Part shown: piece after piece, positions 24,816 to 37,400 of the stretch
How the letters are laid out: each line of letters starts with the position of its first letter
Position numbering within the stretch: position 1 is the first letter of the stretch
Source: Dirofilaria immitis
Lineage: Eukaryota > Nematoda > Chromadorea > Rhabditida > Onchocercidae
DNA: 64,000 nucleotides
Direction of reading: 5' to 3'
Assembly (NCBI GenBank): GCA_024305405.1
Contig: JAKNDB010000076.1
Coordinates: 616,501 to 680,500 of the forward strand
Position numbers and translations under genes: made by a program
The notes under the pieces: model-generated
What the model was told of the DNA's origin: nothing
The model's input: the letters and a program-made list of their open reading frames with translations, nothing else
The model's database searches: none

Positions 24816-27800
24816 ATTTTGATTAAAAATTTAAACTTTTATAATATCCGTGGATATAATTAATAAAAACATTTGTATTTTAGCAAAATTACATCAGCAG
24901 ATTATTTGAATTGGAAATTATCTTTCGTCATATACCAAAAAGAAGCTAATATTCGTGCCATTTCCCATCTTTGTATTGTTGATGATTTCGATAAAATATT
25001 CTCTTCCCTCTTCATATCTAAAACAATTTCATTTTTGTTGCGAGAAATTTTTAAAAATGTATTCTTCTATTGAGATCAGGAAATTTCATTCATAATTCAA
25101 GTGTACATTGTTTATGAGGCTGAAATTTTTATTGGAGAATTTATCTAAAGAAATTAGATTTATTGAAATATGCAAAATTTGGATTTTCAGAGGGAATACA
25201 AAAAGATAATTGTAAAACTTTTCAAGCATACGCTTACAAGTTAACGATCGTTAGTCTAAGAATTTTACTCCGTTATTATATCATTAGGAAAGCATAAAAA
25301 AGTTTTGTACCATTAAAAGAACATAAACCAAAATCATAAATGAGTCGAAGTGTTTGCAAAAAATGTTATTTGATGCAAATCTCGATACTTTTTGATTATG
25401 CAAATGATAAAAGAAACTTCTTATTAAATAATCAATTATTAATGTAAACAATAAAATCTTTTTTTTTTTTTTTCATTTTCCTTATGAATTACTCAATCTC
25501 AACGTCAATGATAATCGCATTTTATGGGAATACTTCAAAGTGAAAAGGCTATGATAAAAATTATTTTGCGTTGCCTTTTAAGATTGAACAATGACTTCAT
25601 TTTCTGCATATTACAATTGAATACTTCTCTATCAGTTATAATATCCTATAGAACTCTTCCGGAGTGATAAGACAAATTTGATAACTATTAATAAAGAGTC
25701 AGATTCAGCGTATTATTTCAAGAAGATTGTAATGCCATACAGCACTAAGTTAAAGCGATAGCAATTAGACAACAAAATAAAGTTTGCACCCGTAATTTCC
25801 ATAGAGTGCATTTATCAGTTCTATTCTCATCGGACATTAAATGTGACTGTTTTTATGTATACTATCCTTGACCTTTGATCTTGGCCATTCTTTGGCAATT
25901 TATAATTTCCTGATTTAAAGTCTGTCGTTGCTTCAAATCAAATTCGTCGAATGTTTGTTTATCAGAAGTTCTATAAACACTGAGCATAACATGCAAATTT
26001 ACATTCACAGTATTTCTTGTCGTTTCATCAAATTTTAGCCTTTAAATAATTAATTAAGAAATCATCTCATAATTCTTACTGATGATTGTTCTTTGATAAT
26101 GTTAGATATGGAATTGCATGTCGATCAGAAGAACGTACGATAGTTTAATATACTGGATAATTCGATTATTTTTGTCTTGTAACATACGGATAATAGAACA
26201 AAATGAAGTTGAAGATTTTATATAAATAAGATTTTAATAGGAAGAAAAAAATTGGTAAAACTTTGATTTAAGAAAGAAATACGTTAGTGATATTGGAAAG
26301 ATCGAGAGTGTTTCCTTTCTTAATTTTGATTAAATAGATTTAATTGAATTAAATCAGTTCTTATATATTCTAAGATTTTCAACCAAGCATCCAAATGAAA
26401 CGCAATGTTATACTACGAGTTTTCTCGCGAACTGCCGACCAATCGCCATAACTGAATTTGTAAAAATGGATTTTTGCAAAACATGTTATTATTATCAGTA
26501 ACATTGATTCAAAATGATAATAAATAATCGATATATTAGGTGACAACTATCGATCATGATCGATTTCTAATTGATGTGAAATATTCTAGGCAATGAAAAT
26601 TATTGATAATAAAATTATTTGCATATGATGCAAGTTTGTAAATATTGCATTGTATTTTGGACAAATGAAAATTAAGAAAATAAGGCAATTATAGGAATAA
26701 TCAAATAAAATAATCATTTAATCAAGAAAAATATTGTTGACTGGAACAAAATGATGAAGTAAATAAGAATAAACATGAAAAGAAAGATGAAAAGTTAGAT
26801 AAAAACTTTTGATTTTATACAAAACAAACCATTGCATTCACATATGACAGTTTATTTTCTCTTTTGGATATCGATCTAATCGGAAGTTATCATAAACAAT
26901 TTCATCTATTGCTCATATTGCAATATTCATTCTTTCTTTTTCTTTTATTTATTTCTCTTCTTAATAAGATTTCTACAGTTTAACACTTAAAATTTTAATA
27001 GTTGTAACGAATAATTCTTACGGATTCAAATGAAAATCGTAAATGAAGTTAACAATGAGGTTGTAACGGTTATGATTTTTAATAAATCTTTAGAATTTGA
27101 AGAGAAGACGACACTCCTGTCTCAATGAGTTGAGCCAAAGATGAAGGATGATAAATATTCTTTCTCGCCACTGATTATGAAAATATTGATTGAAATTTCT
27201 AGAATGATTAAATATAATAATAAAAAACTTATTACTTAATTAGAAAACACATTAAGAAGTATTATCATCCACTGCATATTTTCGTAAGACATGATGTTGA
27301 TATAGGTAAGGGGACAGATGATATCATCGATTACAGAAGTAATCAATACTGTTATATTCTGAATATGAACAAATTGTGATGAAACAATGGACGCTTATCA
27401 TAACGAGAATTGTTTGAATATAACATGGTTATCATAATCAGGCGATACTCTGCCGGCTGCTACCAGTCATATACATTTATTTATGTCAATAAACATACAA
27501 ATCGATGTAATGAAATGGTCCCTTCAGAGTATAGTTAATTGATTCGATTTTATGAGTGATTGATCTGCAGAAATATAATTATATATATATATCGTATTTT
27601 GGAATTCAGATCATCATCCGACGGCGATCACTTTCATGCAAGAATAAATATATAAGCGAGAAGAAACTTATCTGATCTTGTTAGTAGATCACATACCTGA
27701 TTTTTATATCTCTTCTTTTTCCTCTTTAATCTTATTACCTGAACCTTAATAAAGCTTGAAATATAAATTTCCTTAGAGAAAAAAATTCAATGAGTAAAAA

Positions 27801-28215
27801 ATTGATTTTTCTGATTCGTTTCTTCACTGTTCATTCAATTCAGATATTTTAATTACTTTGGTATCGTTAAAGTTCAATTTTTATTGATATTTCTTGTTAT
27901 CTTTTTATCATAAGTGATTTATAGTGGCCATCTTGTAAGGAGCCTAAAAGAGGTAAGGTAAGGCTATCTATAATTATGTAATTTAATACTTTACACATCA
28001 CTGTTCAGGAATTAGCAATAAAAGTGGAGCGGCAACAGTTGTCCCAATATCGAAGATTGTGCGGCAAAAGCCAAGGCATCCTAGAGAGGCGTTGCCCAGA
28101 TGGTTGATATAACAGCTGGGGAAGATGAAAAAGTTATAAACATCGAATTTACAAAGTAGCTTCATCCACCTACGTGTGCCAGAACTTCTAACTTCACTTC
28201 CAGCAACAGTCAGCA
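24816..28215. other. divergent intergenic region between cln-3 and pat-10
   Basis: 3.4 kb of A+T-rich DNA without a supported exon. It should contain the promoters of both genes, including muscle control of pat-10. A less A+T-rich patch at about 28010-28110 sits just before the pat-10 start. It includes a T15 run near 25459-25473. Confidence 0.5.
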
Positions 28216-30271
28216 ATGGTGAGTCCTAACTCTTCCTCTTTTTATATTTTCTATACTATTTCTGTTTATATTTAAATAAAATATAACGCTGCATGCATCT
28301 GGAATGATACTTCGTGCAATTAATTCAACTTTAATGCATATTGATTGATCAGTAAATATGCAATTAATTCAACTTTAATGCATATTGATTGATCAGTAAA
28401 TATGCAATTAATTCAATTTTAATGCATATTGATTGATCAGTAAATTTATACAAGTTTTATGCTGCTATCAATAAAGTGTATTGAAATTTATTGGTGAAAG
28501 AATGGAGTGTGATATTTTTTCGACATTTCTAATTTAAAAGTCAAATAAGTTGGAATGTAAAGAAATTTTTTATTTCTCACAGTGTGAAAATTTCCTTTTA
28601 ATTCTGCCATCCTTTGTTAAGAATAAAATGAATTATATTTATTTACTTCCCAATCTTACGACGAGCTTTTTTCGTACTTTTAAATGGCATTTGTACTTAC
28701 AATTGCTTACAATGTTCCTATTTTCATTAATAATTGTGAGTCCGAGATAAAATACATATAATATCAAAAAGCTATAAAAGACTGAATTAATTCAGAATAA
28801 TTAATTTTAATATCTGATTTTCTCTTTTGTAGTAAATTCTTGACAGAAAACAACTAAGTTTTCAGAATTAAGAACTCAAGGGTAATTTTGAAAGTTAAGG
28901 GATTTTCATATGAAAACAAAAGATATTTAAATCTGCTACCTCAAAATTACAAAAAGATAAGAATGATGGATCTTTCGAAGTTACTTTAATTGATTATATA
29001 TTGAATGACTTTAACACCTACTATCAATGGAACAATCACAAGTATCCATCCAAGGAGAAACGGCTCAAGATACTGTCAATATTTTTACATCTCTTGATCA
29101 TTGATGATACTTATCAAATTTCTATAATTTATCCTGAAAAATCGCGTACGATAAATTTTTAGTAAAATGATTATAGGCGGAAGATATTGATGAGATTCTA
29201 GCTGAAATCGATGGCTCACAAATCGAAGGTTTGTATTTTTCCAAGTAATTTTCAATCGTTGTATATCACTTTAGAAATACCATGATTTTAATTTTTCATT
29301 AAAATTAACTTTCGGCATAACATATGTATAATAGAAGTTCTATATGTCTTATTTGTTAGCCTATCATAAATTTAATTAATATACATCAACATTATTCTTA
29401 ATTCTGAAGATCTCATTCGATGCAATAATTAATTTAAAATTTCATCGAAAATAGTTTCTTAAATTTATTTTAGTCAATAATTATTAGTTGATGAAATAAA
29501 TTTCTTTGCTCATTTTAGAATATCAAAAATTCTTCGATATGTTCGACCGCGGTAAACAAGGCTATATTATGGCGACACAAATTGGCCAGATTATGCACGC
29601 GATGGAACAGGACTTTGATGAAAAGCAACTTCGAAAACTGATTCGTAAATTTGATGCCGATGGATCTGGAAAACTGGAATTCGATGAATTCTGTGCCCTT
29701 GTCTACACCGTTGCCAATACGGTCGATAAAGAAACATTGCAGAAGGAATTGAGAGAAGCTTTCCGACTTTTTGACAAAGAGGTATCTTTCTGTTTCCTAA
29801 ACATTTTTATATTTGATTTTACTAAATTTCACCCTTTTTGAACAGGGTTCAATGAAATCATGTAGTAAATATTGTTGACTTAGTGATATCTTCAGGGTAA
29901 TGGTTATATATCTCGGCCTACTCTGAAAGCACTTCTGAAAGAGATTGCTGATGATTTGAGTGATGAACAGTTGGAGGCTGCTGTAGATGAAATCGATGAG
30001 GATGGGTCTGGAAAGATTGAATTTGAAGGTATGATGACAGAAAGGAGAGAAAGGAAAAAAAGAAAGCAAAATGAAAGAATTCTTATTAATCTTTAGTTGA
30101 GTTATAAAATACGCGTTTCAAAATTCCATAGTTTACAATATTTAATAAATATCTTTCGAAAAACATTAATTTTATTCAGAAAATTCATCTTATTATCAAA
30201 TCCATAAGGCTTATATAATTTAGAAATGTGTTGCAGAATTTTGGGAATTAATGGCCGGTGACGCTGATTGA
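28216..30271 (+). CDS. pat-10: troponin C (calcium sensor of muscle thin filaments)
   Basis: Troponin C binds calcium and, through troponin I and T, switches on contraction of body-wall muscle. Five exons: 28216-28218, 29177-29228, 29519-29781, 29896-30028, 30237-30271, in perfect phase, 161 aa, no frame repair needed. Four EF-hands are present. Hand 1 (FDRGKQGYIMAT) lacks the usual acidic ligands and is probably non-binding. Hand 2 (DADGSGKLEFDE) and hand 4 (DEDGSGKIEFEE) have intact DxDxSG loops. Hand 3 (DKEGNGYISRPT) is degenerate, with no acid at the last ligand position. The protein matches C. elegans PAT-10 almost throughout the core, as I recall that sequence; its N-terminus (MAEDIDEILAEIDGSQIE) differs. 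Exon 1 contributes only the ATG, directly followed by the donor GTGAGT. Confidence 0.96.
28316..28447 (+). repeat. 44 bp tandem triplication in pat-10 intron 1
   Basis: Three head-to-tail 44 bp units (28316, 28360 and 28404), each beginning GCAATTAATTCAA and containing ATTGATTGATCAGTAAAT. The first two are identical and the third has two differences. It is located about 100 bp after the first exon, where nematode muscle enhancers often lie. Confidence 0.9.
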
Positions 30272-30434
30272 ACAATAACAATTCATATTTTTTAAGCTTT
30301 TTCTTAAACCTAATTACTGATGCAAAAACCGATCCGTATCCATGATATACATTTATTGGTTGTTATATGAAACTATGTAATATCAGTATTATAGAAATAT
30401 TTTAAAGATATAATTCAAATAATATTAAACATGT

Positions 30435-30440
30435 AATAAA
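30435..30440 (+). promoter_or_regulatory. probable pat-10 polyadenylation signal
   Basis: AATAAA about 165 nt after the pat-10 stop and only about 50 nt before the end of the opposing receptor gene. The two 3' UTRs are therefore likely to overlap. Confidence 0.45.
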
Positions 30441-30491
30441 GGAAATGAAAAGATAAAACCAACGAAGAGATCTTTTTGAGCAGTATTTATT

Positions 30492-33400
30492 TTATATGTT
30501 CCAATCAGAATTTTCATCAAGAAAATCATCAGATGAACGATACCTAATTGGTATAATGACAAGTAAAATAACAGTTATTACTACTGTACATACAAAAAAT
30601 ATCCAAAATAGTAAGCGATCAATTACGTAAGCTACTTGACGCCATTCGCTTGCTAACATCTGATATAGTTCATTTGTTTCTTGTCGTTTTAAAAATGTCT
30701 GCAATATACTTCGTGATTTATTGATCTAGAAGAAGTATATAATAAATGATAAATTATAGTTATAGAGAGTGATTTTCAGATCATTAAATCACTTAATTAT
30801 TGCATCAAACTAAAATATAATCACTTTTTTTTTCAATATAGATTTCAAAATCGCTTATCTATTTATAAATAGACATTATAAGATTCTTTGACAATTAAAT
30901 TTTTCATGTAATTATTTGAAATAGAATAAATAACCTGCAATATGTTGTATAAACGAACTTGCAAATCGATACTCCGTTTAGTTCTACGTGCTGTTAAATG
31001 TCCATCAACGTTAATGAATTCGGTCTCTTTCAACCAAAGCAATCGATCTTTAAATTGACCACGCGATTTCAAGCCTTAAGAAAAATAATCATTTTTTTAT
31101 CACTACAGTTATGCAACAAAGTCAATAATTCTTATAATTACGCAATAATATTTGTATTTTAAACGGAAATTTGTTTAATTCAAATTTAATATAACTTACC
31201 AATGATTTCCTGCGAACATATTTTGCGTGGTTGATTGTTCGACCCAAATAAATCATTTCTGTTGTCTATTGAATATTGTAAATGCACTCTTAAAAAGTGT
31301 CGAAGTTTTTGTAAGACAAGTACACGAACCCATTCTGGTACAGGATGATCGAATGGACCTCGATGATGGAAATTTAATACCTGAATAAATGTCTTCGAGA
31401 AAGGCATACATCAGGGTAATATGTATGAAAATTGATTGTGATGATTCATAGAAATGCTGAATTTTTCATTTAGGATGAAATATAGAATATGCATTCATTT
31501 TAAAGACAATCTCACGATTATGTATATTGCATTATATTTTTGCGAAGTTGTTACAACTCTGTCTTGAAATTGAAAAGATAATAGAACTGATATATCCTAC
31601 CATGACAGTCATGACGACAGATATGCTGGTCAGAAGCATAACAATGGTAAGATAGATTCCAATTAAAGGAATCGAATCGCTTGTTTCAGGCATTTTTTCT
31701 GCTATAGCTAGCACAAATACCTGAAATTATTTGATAAAAAACTCCAATCAGAAAGTGAAATGAAATTATTGATATGGATCACAGATTTTTAACAGTCTGA
31801 TTAGAAAAAGTATGTTTCACCTGTTTCAATTAATACATTTATCGAAGTGATATGTAAAAATTTGAAACTTCGAAAATTATGCAACTCGTTTTCATTAAGA
31901 AGAAGCTGATGATTGATCTTGAATCATCACTTAAATGAGCTGTCATACAACAATGTCTTTTTCGCACATTTCATTCTCATGCTGGTTATTTACCGAAAAT
32001 GCAAGAAGAACTGTGATTCCCAAAGTGATTTTCTCGCTCGAGTCAGGTGGCAAAATAAATACTGAAAGAGATTTCAAGAATAATTGTATATCAGTTATTT
32101 CTGTTTAAAGTTAAAAATAATTTGGAAAGCATAATGAAAAATAAAATTTTGTTGAAAGAAATTTTAATTTTTTGTTTCATGCAATGAATTTTCCCAAGTC
32201 TTCTTAGTATCATTGGAATTCTTACTCACTCTTTCATATATAACATGTCATCACGCGATACTAATTTGTGGAACTGATTTCTAATACCGTTTGCTTCTAA
32301 AATATGATTCCTGTATATATCATCACCATTTATGGATTAAAATAAGCATTTAAGATTCCAAATTGAAACAGTGAATTTCAATTTTAAATTTTAGAATGAA
32401 ATAAAAAATTACCAAAAAGAGTTAAAACGGACATCATTAAGCATGGAAATACAACATTGTATAAGTAATAAAGCGTCTGAAAGAAAAAATTTTTGCCAAC
32501 ATTTCCGGAAAATTCCATTATTTCAAAATTTCATTAAATTATTCTACATTTTTAAAGTTTTAAAATTATAAAAATAGAGTTTTAAAATATATTTCTTTAA
32601 TAAAAATTACTTATTTTATTGAATGAATGCATTTGCATTTAAATCCTAAATTAAGCAAATTTTTTTACTGGTTGATCTAAAATTATGATTTTAGGAAAGA
32701 TTTTTCTTGCTAATTATTAAAATCTTAGTTATTTCGAAATTCCGCTAGCAATATATTCTCATAATTATTCTTTAAGCATTCTGAACTAATCACCTTAGTT
32801 TTACCTATTGGAGAAGAATATGGTGAAAAAAAAATCATATGTTATGTTTATTGTAATTAAGATAAATAACCTTCCGTCTGATATGAATATAAAATGTAAC
32901 ATCCGGATACGGTTCCAGACAACATGTATATTTAACAATGCGACGCTTCTGGAACACTCTCACTAAATCAAACTCTCCAGACTCCACATAGTTACTTAAA
33001 TCAACATTTCCACTACGATTCGTGATATCCACTTGAAAACCTGGAAAAATCTTTTTTTTTTATAAGTCTTACAACTCGTTTAAGAATTTTCGCACATAGA
33101 TTTGGTATTCAGTATGCTACCACGCTACTACTACTTATGAGATTCGTAAATTATTTGACAGCAAATTATTAGATATAAATATAATGATGGAACGAAAAAG
33201 CGTGAAACTTCTCTACACCATGATAAGTCCACGAGCCGAATTTAATTGCACAATGCTGACTATCGAATGGAAAATAAGTGACATCAGTTTTGCAAGTACT
33301 ACGAAGTTGTGTTGGAGGGGCCAGAAGACAGTGCCATCATAAAATAAGATTGCCCTTGAAGCCATATAGTCAGTTGTATAATCGTCCGCACTAAATATTT

Positions 33401-34418
33401 TTGACTGAACAAGTAAGCCAATGACAAAAAAATAGGTGATACTCAAAGTTCCCGAATCATTTGGCTTATTTAAATATTGCACATCTGGAAATAATGACCT
33501 ATCGCTAAGAATTTCATTCATTCCATTTTCCTCTCTGATAAAATTACAGTTGAAGCAAACTTGCTTATTATAAAGAACGATATCAGGCAACCATATCAGA
33601 TCACATGGTACTCGAATGGATTCAATTCCGTCAAATTCTTTTGGATCCCAAACCAACAGTTCATCTTTCCATTCCTAAACTTTTAAAGCATTTTTTCTCC
33701 AAATGAAATTCGCTGAAATTTAGAATGATCTCATCATCGAATTTGAAATTATTCTCAATAGAAGAAATAACTAACTTGATCTAACCAAACATTTATTGTT
33801 AGCACTTGATTTTTCTCGTCCTGAAAGCATTGTTTAAATGAAATAAAATTTCAACATTTCATTTAACATTTTTTCCCTATGTTACAATCACCTTTTTACA
33901 GATGCGGTATTTCCGCTTTCTGCATTACTTTTAATAAAACTGACTGAACTATTTCAGGTACTTCATGAAATTTCTTAAGGCATATATGTCGGACATGTCT
34001 ATCGATTCTTAAACTAATAAGCATTTCGAAGAAGTCTCAGTAGATCCTATTCCTATTCTAACTTATCATTATATATTGCAATAATTTTGTTGTCCGAAAC
34101 ACCCGATGAACACTTAGAAAATCGATAAATGCCCACTCAATAATTGATAGTATGTTCTGAGCATTGTCTATCTCTCCATAAGATTGTCGAAGGATCTTTA
34201 TTTGCCTATAAAGGCGGGACTCTCTTTTGCTTTGATAAACAATAAAAAAAAAAAAATGACCATATCGAAAATGTTCGTTATTGTCATACCCATCATTACG
34301 ATTACTGTATTCGAAGCGTTCTTTACAGGTCGTACTGCTTTTTCATAATGATTAAGCAAATATCGCAAGAGATGTTGTTCATCGGTACCGTTGCCATCAT
34401 GCATCTGTTGACCTCCTA
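30492..34418 (-). CDS. nicotinic acetylcholine receptor alpha-type subunit (5' end incomplete)
   Basis: A Cys-loop cation channel subunit. Eleven exons: 34261-34418, 33776-33820, 33565-33674, 33219-33390, 32871-33040, 32413-32476, 31994-32061, 31601-31720, 31200-31380, 30935-31074, 30492-30725, giving 486 residues. Seen: ligand-domain start [42 protein letters not shown], a Cys-loop with 13 residues between cysteines ([17 protein letters not shown]), vicinal cysteines in loop C (KYTCC, so alpha type), TM1 [12 protein letters not shown]2 [16 protein letters not shown]3 [12 protein letters not shown] and TM4 [15 protein letters not shown] replaces the usual GEK before TM2; the glutamate suits cation selectivity. 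One base is missing in a C run (G4 at 33317-33320); adding it restores [12 protein letters not shown]. The intron after exon 3 is GC-AG. The signal-peptide exon upstream of 34418 was not found. The subunit class (ACR-16-like or other) is unresolved. Confidence 0.93.
33391..33564 (-). other. GC-AG intron in the receptor gene
   Basis: On the coding strand the exon ends AATAA and the intron begins GCAAGT, the consensus of the rare GC-AG class. It ends ATTTAG. Joining AA|T gives the codon AAT and the family sequence LYNNADDYT. No GT donor nearby gives a correct phase. Confidence 0.85.
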
Positions 34419-37400
34419 CTACACTTCAAACAACTTATATGTTATATGTAAAAGAATTTGAATAGATTGAATCACTCTTATAAATTCGAATTTTCGAAAT
34501 ATTGAATCAAATTAGCCCTAATAAATTTCTGACAGTTTACCGTGGAATAATAAACAAATGGACAGTTTCGGAAAGCAACTTTACTGGATCTTTGAGATAA
34601 AAAATTTCGGAAGGAGAATCTTTAAAAATTTTATTTCTAAGCAGGTTGTAAAGAAGCAATGCCTCTAAAATTTACAACTTTGCATCTGCACTCCTACTCT
34701 TCATCCACTCCAATCGAAATATCAAAGTCTAATTATTTCTTCGTCGACAATTCCAAATGCAAGATTTAATATGTCGAAAATTTCAATTTCAATGCAAAAT
34801 TACCTGTGTCAGCGATGCAAGCAATCATTAAAAAATGAAATACATGATCTATGACATTACAATAATTATCATATCAAGTGAAGGCATCGATTTGCATATC
34901 AAAGTCGAATTTCAGAAATTCAGTGATCTATAAAAACTGTAATAATTTTGTAGTTGATGGGATTAGTTTTTTTTGCTGCATTTTCGAATTCTGAATTAGA
35001 AAAAAATTTGGAACAAAAGAGAAGTTGCATATGAAATAAATGAAAGCATCGTGTTGTAAAAAAGCATAAATCTGCAGAAAAGGTATTCCACATTTGATTA
35101 TCCTATAGAGATTTAATTATAGAATAAGAAGATAAAATTGTTGATTTATAAATCTTGAGCAATCAGTAGAGATCACAACTTTCAGCTATATATTGATTGA
35201 TGAAGATTTAAAAGAGTACAACTAGTAATAATAGTAAGTCATTAGCTTTGCATATCATAATTAATCGTTATACAGGATTGATTTTTAATTCCTAGTTTTA
35301 GAGTATTGCTCTTCTTAGACCGAATCGACTATCGAGACTCTAAAATTTCTGTTTTGAAATATCGTATAGATAAATAGTGCTATTAATTGAATTAATGTAA
35401 TAATATGGTTGGTATAGTAGGATCATCAAGTAAAAGGAATAAAATTGATGTTAAAAATAACAAATAATATTGAACAATTCAAAATTATGCATTATTTTAA
35501 CAGTTCAAATTTTTTGTAATCAAAAACTTTAAAAAATTTGCTTCTTTGATAAAAATTTAGTTATATTCATGAATGAATGATGAGATCAAAAAAAGATGAA
35601 AAATTCGAAGATTTAAAAAAATGATGTCAAGCATTAGTTATCTATTTGAGCCATCCTTTTAAACTATTTTTTCTTCACCAAAATATGAGAAAGGGAAATT
35701 CATTTTTTAAATGGCACTTTTGAAGAATTAGGCATAGCAGAGACAAATGGAAACTATGGGAGAGAAAGGGGAAGAAAGAAGTCTACGAAGGCCTTGAAAA
35801 AATGATTGCATACAAATTGACATGCACAACAAACAAGGATATGTTATGTTAGACATGGGATAATCGAACTAAACTAAACTAACTAAAGCAACGAAATTCA
35901 TTTCATTTATCTTTTGGTTTTTCATTGAGACGAATAATTGGTTTAGTCGGTGGTATGCGAATTGAATACACTACCAACAATTAAATTCGTATAATAAATA
36001 AATAGTTTTACCTCACTAACTTTCCAAACATGTTGATTAAAGCCAAACTTTAATGATGTTGAGATAGCACACTAGTCTCGTTTAGTCTTCAGACTAAATA
36101 GTCCTACAATCAGATAATTAATTAATATTTTATATTTAGGCAATATTAATTATAAGTGGACAAGTTGTGTATGCTTTATATTGGATTATATAAATATAAA
36201 AAAGAAAAAGTGATTATAGCTTTTTATTCATGAACAGATTTTTATTTGATGAATATCATAAAGCAAAATTCTATTCTATTTTAGGCCAAATCGAAGTAAA
36301 TTTTTAATTGGAACCAATTCTAAAATGTACTTCCAATTTGCACATTTCAATACTTAGGAGAGTGTGACATTTTGCTTTTCATTTTTTCCTGTGCAAAAGG
36401 ATAATTGGAAATTTTAAATGAAATGGAAATGTTAGGATTTACAATCATAAATAAGAAGATCCATAATTTTTTAATAAAAAGAAATTTTAAAATGTGATTA
36501 TAAATCTATTCTAGCCCAGCATTTTGTCTCCAAATTTCAGTTTTGATAGATCAATCAAAAGTTTATTACATAACAATTTTTCTTCCTAATAATTTTTTTT
36601 TTTTGATTGCTCGCACAAATTTCTTATTATATCAATAAAAGGAAAAACCTAAGGTATTTTTTTATATTATTAGGTATTTTTTCTTTTTATGAGAATACAT
36701 TGAGAATACCTTGTAATAAAGTTGGAAATTTCTGAAATGTGCAACATATTTGCAGTAATCATATTAAAGGGAAATTTTTTTAAACAAAGAATCAATATGT
36801 TATGATATGATATGATATGATATGAATAGATATGAATATATTATATTCAGAGATTTGTAATAGGAATTTTTATATTTAATATAAGAAAAAGATACATTTA
36901 TAATGGATTAAAAATTAGAGGAAATAAAAAATATTGTGAGATACAGTTTATGTCATCAATATGAAAGAAGTAGAAGTGAATCTACCGACAACACTAATAT
37001 ACTGTAAAATATACTTAAATGCTAAATGGCAAAATTTTGCTGAGCATAAATAATTTATTTCACATCACATCTCTTCTTTCGCTTGTGCCTTAAGGCCATT
37101 ATCGGAATCATCTAAAGATATGGTGACAGTTTGAATGGAGAAAGAATGATAATTTGAATGCAGTATTGGAGCAGAAAACCGAATGCTTTCAGATATCTTT
37201 AAAATGCAATTTATCCACTTTGGCCTCTTTCTTCTGTTCAAAAGTAAGCGATACAATATATTGACTGTACTAACAAATTAACACTTCTCTTGCTTAACTC
37301 AGTTGAAAAGGTTAAATGCTTAATTACAAACATCCCCAATAAGAAAGAATTGCTTTTATTTTCTAATTTACTTTTCTCATCTCCCGTTATGGCTGCCATT

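Noticed and set aside
27998..28216. Minus-strand open frame of 72 codons just upstream of the pat-10 start
   Set aside because: It overlaps the likely pat-10 leader on the opposite strand and has no similarity or splice support.
33213..33656. 147-codon receptor frame read as continuous coding through 33391-33564
   Set aside because: The segment from VCFNCNF to LVQSKI has no counterpart in the receptor family. Removing it as a GC-AG intron restores the conserved LYNNADDYT.
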